DNA from: Pseudomonas sp. GM48
GTDB taxonomy: Bacteria > Pseudomonadota > Gammaproteobacteria > Pseudomonadales > Pseudomonadaceae
Direction of reading: 5' to 3'
NCBI RefSeq assembly: GCF_000282335.1
Contig: NZ_AKJM01000105.1
Coordinates: 50,786 to 114,785, forward strand
Length of the DNA: 64,000 bases
Positions 52,362 through 61,208 of the stretch are shown one piece after another. The position numbers and the translations under genes were made by a program. The notes beneath the pieces were generated by a model that worked only from the letters and a program-made list of their open reading frames with translations, made no database searches and had not been told where the DNA came from. Position 1 is the stretch's first letter. Each line of letters starts with the position of its first letter.

Positions 52362-53220
52362 TGATGGCCAGCAAGGCCTGGACCGCCGGTGAAGGTTCGG
52401 TGTTTTTCAGGGACAGGGCGTAGAGACTGATCGGGACGGCTGGCGCCAGCGGGCAGGCGTCCAGTCCCGAGGTTTTGGCACCGAGGGCGGTGAAGGGGTC
52501 GACGATGGCCAGGCCTTCGCCGGCCTCGACCATGCTGCGCATCATCTGATGCGTCTGGACCCGGGTCTGAATCACCGGGGCAGGGCGCAAGCCGTGCAGT
52601 TTGTTCTCCAGCGCCGGGCTCAGCGGGTCGTGCCCATCCAGGCCGATCATCGATTGACCGGCCAGATCCTGCACTGAAATGTATTTCTGTTTCGGTTGCA
52701 GCCAGCCGTGGGGGGCGAGCAACTGAAGTTTGCCCTGGGCAATCATCTGGCAATCGATATCGGCGTGATCGGGGTCATGCAGGCTCAGGCCCAGGTCGCT
52801 TTCACGCAGCAGCAGGCTTCTGACGATGTCGCGGGTGGGCTGGCTCAGGAGTGTGCAAGGCGCGTCGGGCAGGCGTCGGCGCAGGGTCGCGATGCTGTGT
52901 GGCAACAATTGGTTGGCCAGAGGCGGGGTGCAGATGATGCGCAGCGGCGGCGCCAGGTATTGCCTGAGGCTGTTGGCCAGGCGCTGCACGGGTTCGAGCG
53001 CATCGTAGACCCGGGCAATTTCCACCTGCAATTCCCGCGCTTCGCGGGTGGCCTGCAATCGTCCGCGTACGCTGGCGAACAGCATGAAACCCAACTGATC
53101 CTCGGCGTCGCGCAGCAAACGCTCGACTTCGGCCACCGGCAACTGCAGCCATTCGGCGGCGGTGCCCAGGTGGCCGGTCTGCAAGAGCGCCTGGATCACT
53201 TCGATATGGCGTAAGCGCAT
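52327..53220 (-). CDS. LysR family transcriptional regulator
   Basis: 297 residues with the N-terminal winged helix at about 1-60 (MRLRHIEVIQALLQTGHLGT, LPVAEVERLLRDAEDQLGFM), though the turn is less typical than usual, and a LysR effector domain. It converges with the GNAT gene, overlapping by 35 bp, and starts 315 bp from the small gene at 53312. Target unknown. Confidence 0.9.
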   Translation of the reverse strand: MRLRHIEVIQALLQTGHLGTAAEWLQLPVAEVERLLRDAEDQLGFMLFASVRGRLQATREARELQVEIARVYDALEPVQRLANSLRQYLAPPLRIICTPPLANQLLPHSIATLRRRLPDAPCTLLSQPTRDIVRSLLLRESDLGLSLHDPDHADIDCQMIAQGKLQLLAPHGWLQPKQKYISVQDLAGQSMIGLDGHDPLSPALENKLHGLRPAPVIQTRVQTHQMMRSMVEAGEGLAIVDPFTALGAKTSGLDACPLAPAVPISLYALSLKNTEPSPAVQALLAIITEQAAAMLTN

Positions 53221-53311
53221 GCGTGAAGTCCATGTTCAGCAGGTGGAGGAGTCAGTGGCTGAATCCTACCCCAAGTCCGTGCATATGACTTCTGCTCATA
53301 ACGACGAGTTA

Positions 53312-53536
53312 TCAAGCGCTGGTGGTTTGCGGCTCGCGGGTAATGGTAATGCCGGTTTGCACCAACAGGAATTCATTGTCGTCGACCTTGTTGAGGCGGT
53401 CGCCAATGGCCAGCTTATAGGTGGTGACAGGCCCTGAGCCGTCTGCCGCCGGGGTGGAGTCCTGGAACTCGTGCACCGAATAAATACGGCCTTCCGCGTC
53501 TCTTGCATGGAACTGACCGACGAGTACTGCTGCCAT
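53312..53536 (-). CDS. Small conserved-looking hypothetical protein
   Basis: 74 residues, starting MAAVLVGQFHARDAEG, mostly beta-strand-like with YKLAIGDRLNKVDDNEF. It has a good ribosome site (CCAGAGGTT) and stands alone on its strand ahead of the LysR gene. Proteins of this look are common in Pseudomonas genomes without known function. Confidence 0.7.
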   Translation of the reverse strand: MAAVLVGQFHARDAEGRIYSVHEFQDSTPAADGSGPVTTYKLAIGDRLNKVDDNEFLLVQTGITITREPQTTSA

Positions 53537-53711
53537 CTGCTTAGAACCTCTGGAGATAAATCACTCAATTTGCGGCACTGTAGACCGTGCTTGGGCGAGG
53601 TAAGTTTTCCTACAGGAAAAAAATAGTCAGGGACGGTATTTTCAGTCGCCCGCTGCTTGAATCGTCATCTATAACTACAAGCTCTCCATATCGGACAGTC
53701 GAGAAACTCCC

Positions 53712-54272
53712 ATGAGCAACGTCTATACGATCGCCGTGCTGGTCGGCAGCTTGAGAAAGGAATCGATTAACCGCAAGGTCGCACGGGCCCTGATAGAACT
53801 GGCTCCGGCCAATCTCAAGCTCAACATTGTCGAAATTGGCGATCTGCCGCTCTATAACGAAGACATCGATGGCGCTTCACCGCCGGCAGCCTACAGCACT
53901 TTCCGACAACAAGTGAGCTCATCCGACGCGGTGTTGTTCGTGACCCCGGAATACAACCGTTCGGTGCCGGCGCCGTTGAAAAACGCGATTGACGTGGGCT
54001 CGCGTCCGTATGGCAAAAGTGCCTGGAACGGTAAGCCGGGAGCCGTTATCAGTGTTTCGCCGGGGGCCGTCGGCGGATTTGGTGCCAACCACAACCTGCG
54101 TCAATCCATGGTGTTTCTCAATGTCCCGCTGATGCAGCAACCGGAGGTCTATCTGGGGAACGCCGGTTCGGCGTTTGACGAGGCGGGCAAATTGTCCGAG
54201 TCGGTGAAGTCGATCCTGCAGAAATTCATCAACGCCTATGGGCAATGGGTTGAACAGCACAAGAAAGTTTGA
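53712..54272 (+). CDS. NADPH-dependent FMN reductase
   Basis: Flavodoxin-fold reductase of 186 residues, reducing FMN or quinones. The FMN phosphate loop reads VLVGSLRKESINRKVA (residues about 9-24), PEYNRSVPAPLKNAID contacts the isoalloxazine ring, and GAVGGFGANHNLRQ follows. An isolated housekeeping-type gene, ending 23 bp before the TetR stop on the other strand, with a shared hairpin. Confidence 0.92.
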   Translation: MSNVYTIAVLVGSLRKESINRKVARALIELAPANLKLNIVEIGDLPLYNEDIDGASPPAAYSTFRQQVSSSDAVLFVTPEYNRSVPAPLKNAIDVGSRPYGKSAWNGKPGAVISVSPGAVGGFGANHNLRQSMVFLNVPLMQQPEVYLGNAGSAFDEAGKLSESVKSILQKFINAYGQWVEQHKKV

Positions 54273-54278
54273 TGTTTA

Positions 54279-54313
54279 TTGACCAGCGCTTCGTCTTACA
54301 AGGCGCTGGTCAA
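54279..54313. terminator. Bidirectional hairpin between FMN reductase and TetR
   Basis: TTGACCAGCGC/GCGCTGGTCAA, a perfect 11-bp stem with a 13-base loop, in the overlap of two convergent gene ends (it includes the last codons of the TetR gene). Confidence 0.6.
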
Positions 54314-54955
54314 TCGGCTGCAAATCATCGTTTCCATTTCCGACAGCCAGGCGGCAGTTTGCTCCGCCGCCGGTTGTGCGGTGACGCAATAGCGGCGACC
54401 GCCCCAGGCCATGATGACCCAGGCTTGAATAGTTGGTGCTGATGGCTGCATCGGCAAATCGCTGCAAGCAGCAAAGGCTTCACGCCATTTTTGCGACAGT
54501 TCTTCGTACACCCTTCGATGATGCTTGGGTTCGGCGATCTGATGCTCGATGAGTGACATGGCATGGTTGAACAGGGGGTGTCGGGCATCTTCAGGGCCGC
54601 AGGTCAAACACACAAGGCGCTTGATGCGTGTCGGCCAGTCCAGGTCGGTTGCCTGGATGACTTCTTGATCCAGTTGCGCCAGCAATACATCCAGGCGATG
54701 ACGGATGTATCCCGACAGCAGGGCTTCCTTGCTCGGGAAATAGTCATACAGCGTGCCAATCGCCACGCCGGCTTCCAGTGCCACTTCGCGGGTGGTCAGC
54801 CCGGACCAGCCGGCACGGTGCCAAATCCGAACAAAAGCCTCGTAAATGGCCTCGACGGTGAAAATCGCCCGGGCCTGACTCGGCCGTTTCAGCGGCTTGG
54901 CGCGGGCGTTGAGGGTAGGCGGGCTGCCCTTGGTATTTCCGAACCTGCTCTTCAT
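54296..54955 (-). CDS. TetR family transcriptional regulator
   Basis: 219 residues. The N-terminal helix-turn-helix reads GWSGLTTREVALEAGVAIGTLYDYFPSKEAL (YxYFxSKE). The C-terminal ligand-binding half is poorly conserved. It diverges from the DUF2855 gene (54 bp spacer), which is the natural candidate target. Confidence 0.9.
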   Translation of the reverse strand: MKSRFGNTKGSPPTLNARAKPLKRPSQARAIFTVEAIYEAFVRIWHRAGWSGLTTREVALEAGVAIGTLYDYFPSKEALLSGYIRHRLDVLLAQLDQEVIQATDLDWPTRIKRLVCLTCGPEDARHPLFNHAMSLIEHQIAEPKHHRRVYEELSQKWREAFAACSDLPMQPSAPTIQAWVIMAWGGRRYCVTAQPAAEQTAAWLSEMETMICSRLTSAL

Positions 54956-55009
54956 CGGCTGTCATTACTCTTGAGAGACCCGCCAGCGTGTCACAGCAGG
55001 AGACCGAAC

Positions 55010-56113
55010 ATGCAAGATCTCACCAAAGTAACACGCCTGATTACCCGTAAAAATGCCCTGGACCAGAGCCGAATTGAGCAGGCGCAACGTAGTCTGGTCC
55101 CGGCGGACGGCGAGGTCATTTTGAAGATTGATCGTTGCGCATTGACCACCAACAACATTACTTACGCTGCGTATGGCAATTCAATGAACTACTGGGGATT
55201 CTTTCCTACAGGCTTGGAAGATTGGGGCCACATTCCGGCGTGGGGGTTCGCCGACGTCATTGCGTCAAAGGTAAAAGGCATCGCCGTGGGTGAGCGTTTC
55301 TACGGTTACTTTCCGCTTGCCAGCCACCTGTGGATGCGCCCGGAACGGGTCACCGAACGTGGTTTTTACGATGCGGCCGAACACCGGTTGGGGTTGATCT
55401 CGGCGTACAACCAATACACGCGTTGCAGTTGGGATTTGTACTGCCAGCCTGAAACCGAAAATCTGCAGATTCTGCTCAAACCGTTATTTCTGACCTCATC
55501 GATGCTGGCGGACTTTCTGCAAGACAATCGGTTTTTCGCTGCGACCCGCCTGGTGTTCTCCAGCGCTTCCAGCAAAACCGCCTATGGCACAGCCATGTGT
55601 CTGGAGAATCATCCGCAACTGGAGCGTGTGGCGCTGACATCTGCCGGCAACAAAGCGTTTGTCGAAAACCTTGGCTGTTACGAACGCGTGGTGTCCTATG
55701 CCGAGTTGGCAACCCTTGCCGGTGACCGTCCTACGCTTTACGTGGATTTTTCCGGCGACCTGGATCTACGTGATCGAGTCCACCAGCACTTTGCCGGGCA
55801 ACTGGTCTACAGCTGCTTTGCCGGCTCTGCGCAAAGTACCGATGAGGCGCGGTTGACGGCTATCGTGGGACCGCAACCGGTATTCTTTTTTGCGCCGATC
55901 CAGATCCGCAAGCGCAATGCCGAATGGGGACCGGAGGGGGTCAGTCAGCATATTGGCGAAGGGTTGCGGCGGTTTATTCGGCAGGTGACGGAAAGTGAAA
56001 AAACATTGCTAAAGGTCATTGAAAGTCGGGGTTACGAGGCGGCGCAGAGCGTGATTTCCCGCTTGTTCCATGGTCAGGTCTCGCCCGTCGAGGGGCATGT
56101 GATTCGCTTGTAG
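55010..56113 (+). CDS. DUF2855 family protein
   Basis: 367 residues of an uncharacterised family common in proteobacteria. From its shape it may be a medium-chain dehydrogenase relative without the zinc residues (ILKIDRCALTTNNITYA, GEHxYGYFPLASHLWM, VFSSASSKTAYGTA at about 182-196). The start at 55010 (MQDLTKVTRL) follows CAGGAGACCGAAC. It diverges from a TetR gene likely to regulate it. Function unknown. Confidence 0.85.
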   Translation: MQDLTKVTRLITRKNALDQSRIEQAQRSLVPADGEVILKIDRCALTTNNITYAAYGNSMNYWGFFPTGLEDWGHIPAWGFADVIASKVKGIAVGERFYGYFPLASHLWMRPERVTERGFYDAAEHRLGLISAYNQYTRCSWDLYCQPETENLQILLKPLFLTSSMLADFLQDNRFFAATRLVFSSASSKTAYGTAMCLENHPQLERVALTSAGNKAFVENLGCYERVVSYAELATLAGDRPTLYVDFSGDLDLRDRVHQHFAGQLVYSCFAGSAQSTDEARLTAIVGPQPVFFFAPIQIRKRNAEWGPEGVSQHIGEGLRRFIRQVTESEKTLLKVIESRGYEAAQSVISRLFHGQVSPVEGHVIRL

Positions 56114-56165
56114 GCGGGGCGGACTTCGTGCTTCCGGGGTTCCTCAGGTAGACCGTGGTGACTTC

Positions 56166-56258
56166 TTCGCGAGCAAGCCCGCTCCCACATTTGATCTCGG
56201 TCGAGTACAGATTTTGTATCCGCTGAGGATCCCTGTGGGAGCGGGCTTGCCCGCGAAG
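56166..56258. repeat. Inverted REP pair (REPIN-like)
   Basis: TTCGCGAGCAAGCCCGCTCC at 56166-56185 is repeated inverted at 56234-56258 (GTGGGAGCGGGCTTGCCCGC). This is a standard Pseudomonas REP, in the spacer between the DUF2855 and DUF1853 genes. Confidence 0.85.
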
Positions 56259-56282
56259 GGGTCGATTCAGGCAATACGAGAC

Positions 56283-57233
56283 TCAACTCTGCCCCGGCAC
56301 ATTCGGCCAACGATCCGCCACCAGAAACAATCGCTCGGCCTCTTCCCAGTCGCCGTTGGGATTTTCCGTCAGGCGTACCAGCAATTGTGCCGGCGCCAGC
56401 GGGTCCAGGTCATTGAGCCACGCCTGCATCTGTTCTGGGGTCCAGGTGTGCTCCGGCGAATAATGCGCTGGCGCGAGCCAGGCGTGGCGGGGCAGCGGTT
56501 GCCAGCGACCGGGCGGGCTCAGGGCCAACAACGCCGCCCAATCCTTTTGATGCAACCAGCGACCTCGCAAATGCTGCGGATGGGCACCCGATGGCGGGGC
56601 GGCCTGTCCGGGCCACGGATACAGCAAATACCCGCCCAGCCACAAATGCGCGCTGAACGCATGGATGTCCAGCGCCGCCAGCATCTCCCGGCTCTCGGGG
56701 CGTGCGGAGATCGGCAATTGATGCTGGCTCAGGTGGGCCAGTTTGCGATCGAGCCGATCGTGGCACCCAGGGCCGAGCCACTGGGCGGTGTCGTGCCCGT
56801 CGCCGGATTGCGGGCCGAGGTAGAGCTTGATCGCCAGTTCCATGTGATGCACACCGTCGCTGTCACGCAGCAGCATGTCCAGTTCACCCAGAGTGTGCCC
56901 TTCGCGGCGAATCGGCATGTTGGCGGCAATCAGTTCAATGCCCGGTGCATGCTGCACGGCGAATTGCCAGAGGCGTTCGTAGTACAAGCCCAGGCGCCGG
57001 GTCCGGGCCTGGGCCAGCCAGTGCAGCAAGCCATAACTGTCCCGATCCAGTTGGCGCAGCCAATGCTCCAGGCGTTCCGGTGCCTGCACCCAGTCGCTGC
57101 CGGCCAACGGGTGACGCTGTGGCCACGGAGCCTCGCCCAGCATAGGCGGCGCGAGGATGACCCACGCCAGGTCACGCACTTCGGGATGGCGTAACTGGTG
57201 GGGCAGGCGGAGCAAATCCGGAAATAGCATCAT
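56283..57233 (-). CDS. DUF1853 family protein
   Basis: 316 residues of a family of unknown function conserved in Pseudomonas. It contains RREGHTLGELDMLLRDSDGV (residues about 108-127), with the E..D/LD arrangement seen in PD-(D/E)XK nuclease-like folds, and HMELAIKLYLG after it. That similarity is only suggestive. The gene diverges from nadK, whose start is 118 bp away. Confidence 0.8.
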   Translation of the reverse strand: MMLFPDLLRLPHQLRHPEVRDLAWVILAPPMLGEAPWPQRHPLAGSDWVQAPERLEHWLRQLDRDSYGLLHWLAQARTRRLGLYYERLWQFAVQHAPGIELIAANMPIRREGHTLGELDMLLRDSDGVHHMELAIKLYLGPQSGDGHDTAQWLGPGCHDRLDRKLAHLSQHQLPISARPESREMLAALDIHAFSAHLWLGGYLLYPWPGQAAPPSGAHPQHLRGRWLHQKDWAALLALSPPGRWQPLPRHAWLAPAHYSPEHTWTPEQMQAWLNDLDPLAPAQLLVRLTENPNGDWEEAERLFLVADRWPNVPGQS

Positions 57234-57350
57234 CTTGCGAGCATAGCCCGAAACCCGGACACACCCTTGAAGCTGAAAGGATTTTGTCTACGGGCGGCTT
57301 TCGCCCATAATCGTGATTTTCGCCGCCACGCAGATCCCCGCAGGAGCCCC

Positions 57351-58241
57351 ATGGAGCAATTTCGCAATATCGGCATCATCGGTCGCCTGGGCAGTTCCCA
57401 GGTGCTGGATACCGTCCGCCGACTGAAACGGTTTCTGCTCGATCGTCACCTGCACGTGATCCTCGAAGACACCATCGCCGAAGTGCTGCCAGGGCACGGC
57501 CTGCAAACCTCGTCGCGCAAGATGCTCGGCGAAGTCTGCGACATGGTTATTGTGGTCGGTGGTGACGGCAGCTTGCTCGGTGCCGCCCGGGCGCTGGCCA
57601 GGCACAACATTCCAGTGCTCGGCATCAACCGCGGCAGCCTGGGCTTCCTCACCGACATCCGCCCCGATGAGCTGGAGGTCAAAGTCGCCGAAGTGCTGGA
57701 TGGCCACTATCTGGTGGAAAACCGCTTCCTGCTGCAGGCCGAAGTTCGCCGCCACGCCGAGGCCATCGGTCAGGGCGATGCACTTAACGATGTGGTACTG
57801 CATCCCGGCAAATCGACCCGGATGATCGAGTTCGAGCTGTACATCGATGGCCAGTTTGTCTGCAGCCAGAAGGCCGACGGCCTGATCGTCGCCACGCCGA
57901 CCGGTTCCACCGCCTATGCGCTGTCCGCCGGCGGGCCGATCATGCATCCCAAGCTCGACGCTATTGTGATTGTGCCGATGTACCCCCATACCTTATCGGG
58001 TAGACCCATCGTGGTCGATGGCAACAGTGAGCTGAAAATCGTCGTGTCCAAGGATATGCAGATTTACCCGCAAGTCTCGTGTGACGGGCAGAACCACTTT
58101 ACCTGCGCGCCGGGCGACACCATTACCGTCAGTAAAAAAGCCCAGAAGTTGCGGCTGATTCACCCACTCGACCACAACTACTATGAGGTCTGCCGGACCA
58201 AACTCGGCTGGGGCAGCAAGTTGGGGGGTGGAGGCGACTGA
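57351..58241 (+). CDS. nadK: NAD kinase
   Basis: Phosphorylates NAD to NADP with ATP or polyphosphate, 296 residues. Diagnostic segments are VVGGDGSLLGAAR with catalytic Asp, GINRGSLGFLTD, NDVVLH, and GSTAYALSAGGPI. The start at 57351 (MEQFRNIGI) has CAGGAG before it; a frame from 57267 adds an unlikely tail. Its stop overlaps the start of the metallophosphoesterase gene. Confidence 0.96.
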   Translation: MEQFRNIGIIGRLGSSQVLDTVRRLKRFLLDRHLHVILEDTIAEVLPGHGLQTSSRKMLGEVCDMVIVVGGDGSLLGAARALARHNIPVLGINRGSLGFLTDIRPDELEVKVAEVLDGHYLVENRFLLQAEVRRHAEAIGQGDALNDVVLHPGKSTRMIEFELYIDGQFVCSQKADGLIVATPTGSTAYALSAGGPIMHPKLDAIVIVPMYPHTLSGRPIVVDGNSELKIVVSKDMQIYPQVSCDGQNHFTCAPGDTITVSKKAQKLRLIHPLDHNYYEVCRTKLGWGSKLGGGGD

Positions 58242-59212
58242 TGCTCGATCCCGCGCGTAGCTACGACCTGATCGGTGACGTGCACGGTTGCGCTCTGACC
58301 CTGGAGCACTTGCTCGACCGACTCGGTTATCACAAGCAGGGGGGCGTCTGGCGGCACGCGTCGCGCATGGCGGTGTTCGTCGGCGATATCATCGACCGCG
58401 GCCCGCGGATTCGCGAGGCGCTGCACATCGTCCACGACATGGTCGAGGCCGGTCAGGCGCTGTGCATCATGGGCAACCATGAGTTCAATGCGCTGGGCTG
58501 GAGCACGCCGGCGCTGCCAGGCAGTGGCAAGCAGTTCGTGCGCGAGCACACACCGCGCCATGCCCGGCTGTTGCACGAAACCCTGACCCAGTTCGAAGAT
58601 CATCCGGGTGACTGGCACGACTTCCAGCAATGGTTCTACCAGTTGCCATTGTTCGTCGATGCCGGGCGTTTTCGCGTGGTCCACGCCTGCTGGGATGCCG
58701 GGCTGATCGAGCCGCTGCGGGCGCTGTTCCCCAACGGTCGCGTCGACGAGCATTTTCTACAGGCGTCGGCGGAGTCGGGTTCATTTGCCTGCACCGTGTT
58801 CGACCGGCTGCTACGCGGTACGGACATGCGCTTGCCCCATGGCCTGACCATGACCAGCGGCGATGGGCTGGTGCGTTCGTTCTTCCGTACCAAGTTCTGG
58901 GAGGACGATCCGAAAACCTACGGCGACATCGTGTTCCAGCCGGATGCACTGCCGGAACCCGTGGCCCGGACGCCGCTGACATCTACCGAAAAGAACAGTT
59001 TGCTGCGCTATGGCATCGATGAACCGCTGTTGTTCGTCGGCCACTACTGGCGCAGCGGCAAGCCGGCACCGATCCGGCCGAACCTGGCCTGTCTGGATTA
59101 CAGCGCGGTGCTCTACGGCAAACTGGTTGCCTATCGACTGGATCAGGAAACCCGCCTGGATCCGCATAAATTCGTCTGGGTCGATGTCGAGCGGCCGGAG
59201 GTGCTGCAATGA
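58241..59212 (+). CDS. Metallophosphoesterase
   Basis: Calcineurin-like phosphatase of 323 residues. The two-metal site motifs are YDLIGDVHG at the start, FVGDIIDRGP, and MGNHEFNAL; VVHACWD and FVGHYW supply later histidines. Substrate not known (bis-nucleotide or protein phosphates are possible). It overlaps nadK by one base and the rhomboid gene by four, so the three form one operon. Confidence 0.92.
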   Translation: MLDPARSYDLIGDVHGCALTLEHLLDRLGYHKQGGVWRHASRMAVFVGDIIDRGPRIREALHIVHDMVEAGQALCIMGNHEFNALGWSTPALPGSGKQFVREHTPRHARLLHETLTQFEDHPGDWHDFQQWFYQLPLFVDAGRFRVVHACWDAGLIEPLRALFPNGRVDEHFLQASAESGSFACTVFDRLLRGTDMRLPHGLTMTSGDGLVRSFFRTKFWEDDPKTYGDIVFQPDALPEPVARTPLTSTEKNSLLRYGIDEPLLFVGHYWRSGKPAPIRPNLACLDYSAVLYGKLVAYRLDQETRLDPHKFVWVDVERPEVLQ

Positions 59213-60078
59213 GTGCTGTAGCGGTATTGCGTCTGCCCCTGGCGGTGGACTTGAGCGGGTTCGTCACGCTGCTCAAGCGCATGCAAGTGCCCCACCGGGT
59301 CAGTGAAGAAGCGGGCGAGCAAGTGTTGTGGGTGCCGGACAATATCAGTGAAGACGTGCGCGCGCTGTACGAACGCTTTCCGGCGGGCGACCCCGATCAG
59401 CAACTGGACATTCCGCTGGCGCAGACAATCAAGCGTCCGGGCTTCGTCGAGCAGTTGAAATACGCCAGGGCCACCGCGCTGGTATTGCTGCTGAGCCTGA
59501 TCGTCGGTGCGATCACGTTGCTGGGCGACAACCTTGAAACGATGCGCTGGCTGACCTTCCTCGAGTTTCGCGTGGTCGGCGAGTACATCCACTTCACGCC
59601 ACTGGCCGACAGCCTGGCGGCGGGGCAGTGGTGGCGCCTGTTCACGCCGATGCTGATCCACTTTGGCATCCTGCACCTGGCGATGAACGGCATGTGGTAC
59701 TGGGAGCTGGGGCGGCGCATCGAGTCGCGCCAGGGCAGTATCAATTTGATCGGCCTGACCTTGCTGTTCAGCCTGGTGTCCAACTACGCCCAGTATTATT
59801 TCAGCGGTCCGACCTTGTTCGGTGGCTTGTCCGGCGTGCTGTACGGCCTGCTCGGGCATTGCTGGATCTTCCAGTTGCTGGCGCCGAACCCGGCTTATCG
59901 CCTGCCGCGTGGCGTGCTGGTGATGATGCTGGTGTGGTTGCTGCTGTGCCTGTCCGGGCTGGTCTCGATGATCGGCTTCGGCGAAATCGCCAACGCGGCC
60001 CATGTCAGCGGGTTACTCATCGGATGCTTCACCGGTTTGTTGGGCGGTTTGTATAACCGCCGTAAACTGGCCGCCTAA
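59209..60078 (+). CDS. glpG: Rhomboid family intramembrane serine protease (GlpG-like)
   Basis: 289 residues. A cytoplasmic N-terminal domain covers about 1-80, followed by six hydrophobic segments. The WELGRRIE loop, the catalytic serine in FGGLSGVLYGLLGH and the catalytic histidine in NAAHVSGLLIG fit GlpG. It cleaves membrane-embedded substrate helices. Translationally coupled to the metallophosphoesterase gene. Confidence 0.93.
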   Translation: MSAVAVLRLPLAVDLSGFVTLLKRMQVPHRVSEEAGEQVLWVPDNISEDVRALYERFPAGDPDQQLDIPLAQTIKRPGFVEQLKYARATALVLLLSLIVGAITLLGDNLETMRWLTFLEFRVVGEYIHFTPLADSLAAGQWWRLFTPMLIHFGILHLAMNGMWYWELGRRIESRQGSINLIGLTLLFSLVSNYAQYYFSGPTLFGGLSGVLYGLLGHCWIFQLLAPNPAYRLPRGVLVMMLVWLLLCLSGLVSMIGFGEIANAAHVSGLLIGCFTGLLGGLYNRRKLAA

Positions 60079-60110
60079 TTCAGAACATGCAATAAAGAGA
60101 CGGAGACCCA

Positions 60111-60371
60111 ATGTCCTCTTTTAACGAAATGATCAAGAACATCACTTCCGATATCTACGAGAGCCTGAAACTGGCCGTGGAAATCGGCAAATGGTCCGAT
60201 GGTGGCAAACTCACTGCCGAACAACGCGAGCTGTCGCTGCAGGCGATGATCGCCTGGGAAATCCAGAACCTGCCCGAGGACCAGCGTACCGGCTACATGG
60301 GGCCGCAGGAATGCGCCTCGAAGTCGATCGAAGTGCCGAACATCCTGTTCAAGTCGGATGCCATCCATTGA
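60111..60371 (+). CDS. yeaC: YeaC family protein (DUF1315)
   Basis: 86 residues, helical, SSFNEMIKNITSDIYESLK at the start and a conserved LSLQAMIAWEIQNLPEDQRTG (ending YMGPQECAS). Family of unknown function. It is followed by the DUF2797 gene, whose TTG start overlaps its stop codon. Confidence 0.88.
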   Translation: MSSFNEMIKNITSDIYESLKLAVEIGKWSDGGKLTAEQRELSLQAMIAWEIQNLPEDQRTGYMGPQECASKSIEVPNILFKSDAIH

Positions 60372-61198
60372 TCGAGATTGGCCGCGGTGCAATCAGCAAA
60401 ATGTCGGCACGCCTTGACGGGTCGAACGTGCAGTACGCTTTGCGTCTGGGCGAAACCGAGGTCCCGGTCAATCCGTTGATCGGCACCACGATACGCCTGG
60501 AATACCTGGGTGCGATCCACTGCATCCATTGCGGGCGCAAGACCAAGACCAGTTTCAGCCAGGGTTACTGTTACCCGTGCATGACCAAACTGGCCCAGTG
60601 CGACGTCTGCATCATGAGCCCGGAGCGTTGCCACTACGACGCCGGCACTTGCCGTGAACCGGAGTGGGGCGAGAAGTTCTGCATGACCGATCACGTGGTG
60701 TACCTGGCCAATTCGTCGGGGGTGAAAGTCGGGATTACCCGCGCCACCCAGTTGCCGACCCGCTGGCTTGACCAGGGTGCGAGCCAGGCCTTGCCGATCA
60801 TGCGCGTATCGACCCGGCAACAGTCCGGTTTCGTCGAGGATCTGTTCCGCAGCCAGGTGGCGGACAAGACCAACTGGCGTGCTTTACTCAAGGGCGATGC
60901 GGCGACAGTGAACCTGGCCGAGGTTCGTGATCAACTGTTCGACAGCTGCGCTGAAGGCTTGCAGGGGTTGCAGGAACGATTCGGCTTGCAGGCGATCCAG
61001 ACCGTTACCAATGTCGAACCGCTGGAAATCCGCTACCCGGTCGAGCAGTACCCGGCAAAGATTGTCAGCTTCAACCTGGACAAGAACCCGATTGCCGAAG
61101 GCACGCTGATGGGGGTCAAGGGCCAATACTTGATCTTCGATACCGGCGTGATCAACATTCGTAAATACACGGCTTACCAGCTCGCCGTGCATCAGTAA
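60368..61198 (+). CDS. DUF2797 family protein
   Basis: 276 residues, not characterised. It has a zinc-ribbon-like stretch IHCIHCGRKTKTSF with more cysteines following (YCYPCMTKLAQCDVC), and a GIY-YIG-like VGITRATQLPTRWLDQGA that suggests a nuclease relative. The TTG at 60368 overlaps the YeaC stop and gives the usual start of this family (IEIGRGA); an ATG at 60401 (MSARLDG) is the alternative. It ends 10 bp before pepN. Confidence 0.85.
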   Translation: MIEIGRGAISKMSARLDGSNVQYALRLGETEVPVNPLIGTTIRLEYLGAIHCIHCGRKTKTSFSQGYCYPCMTKLAQCDVCIMSPERCHYDAGTCREPEWGEKFCMTDHVVYLANSSGVKVGITRATQLPTRWLDQGASQALPIMRVSTRQQSGFVEDLFRSQVADKTNWRALLKGDAATVNLAEVRDQLFDSCAEGLQGLQERFGLQAIQTVTNVEPLEIRYPVEQYPAKIVSFNLDKNPIAEGTLMGVKGQYLIFDTGVINIRKYTAYQLAVHQ

Positions 61199-61208
61199 GG
61201 ACTCCAGC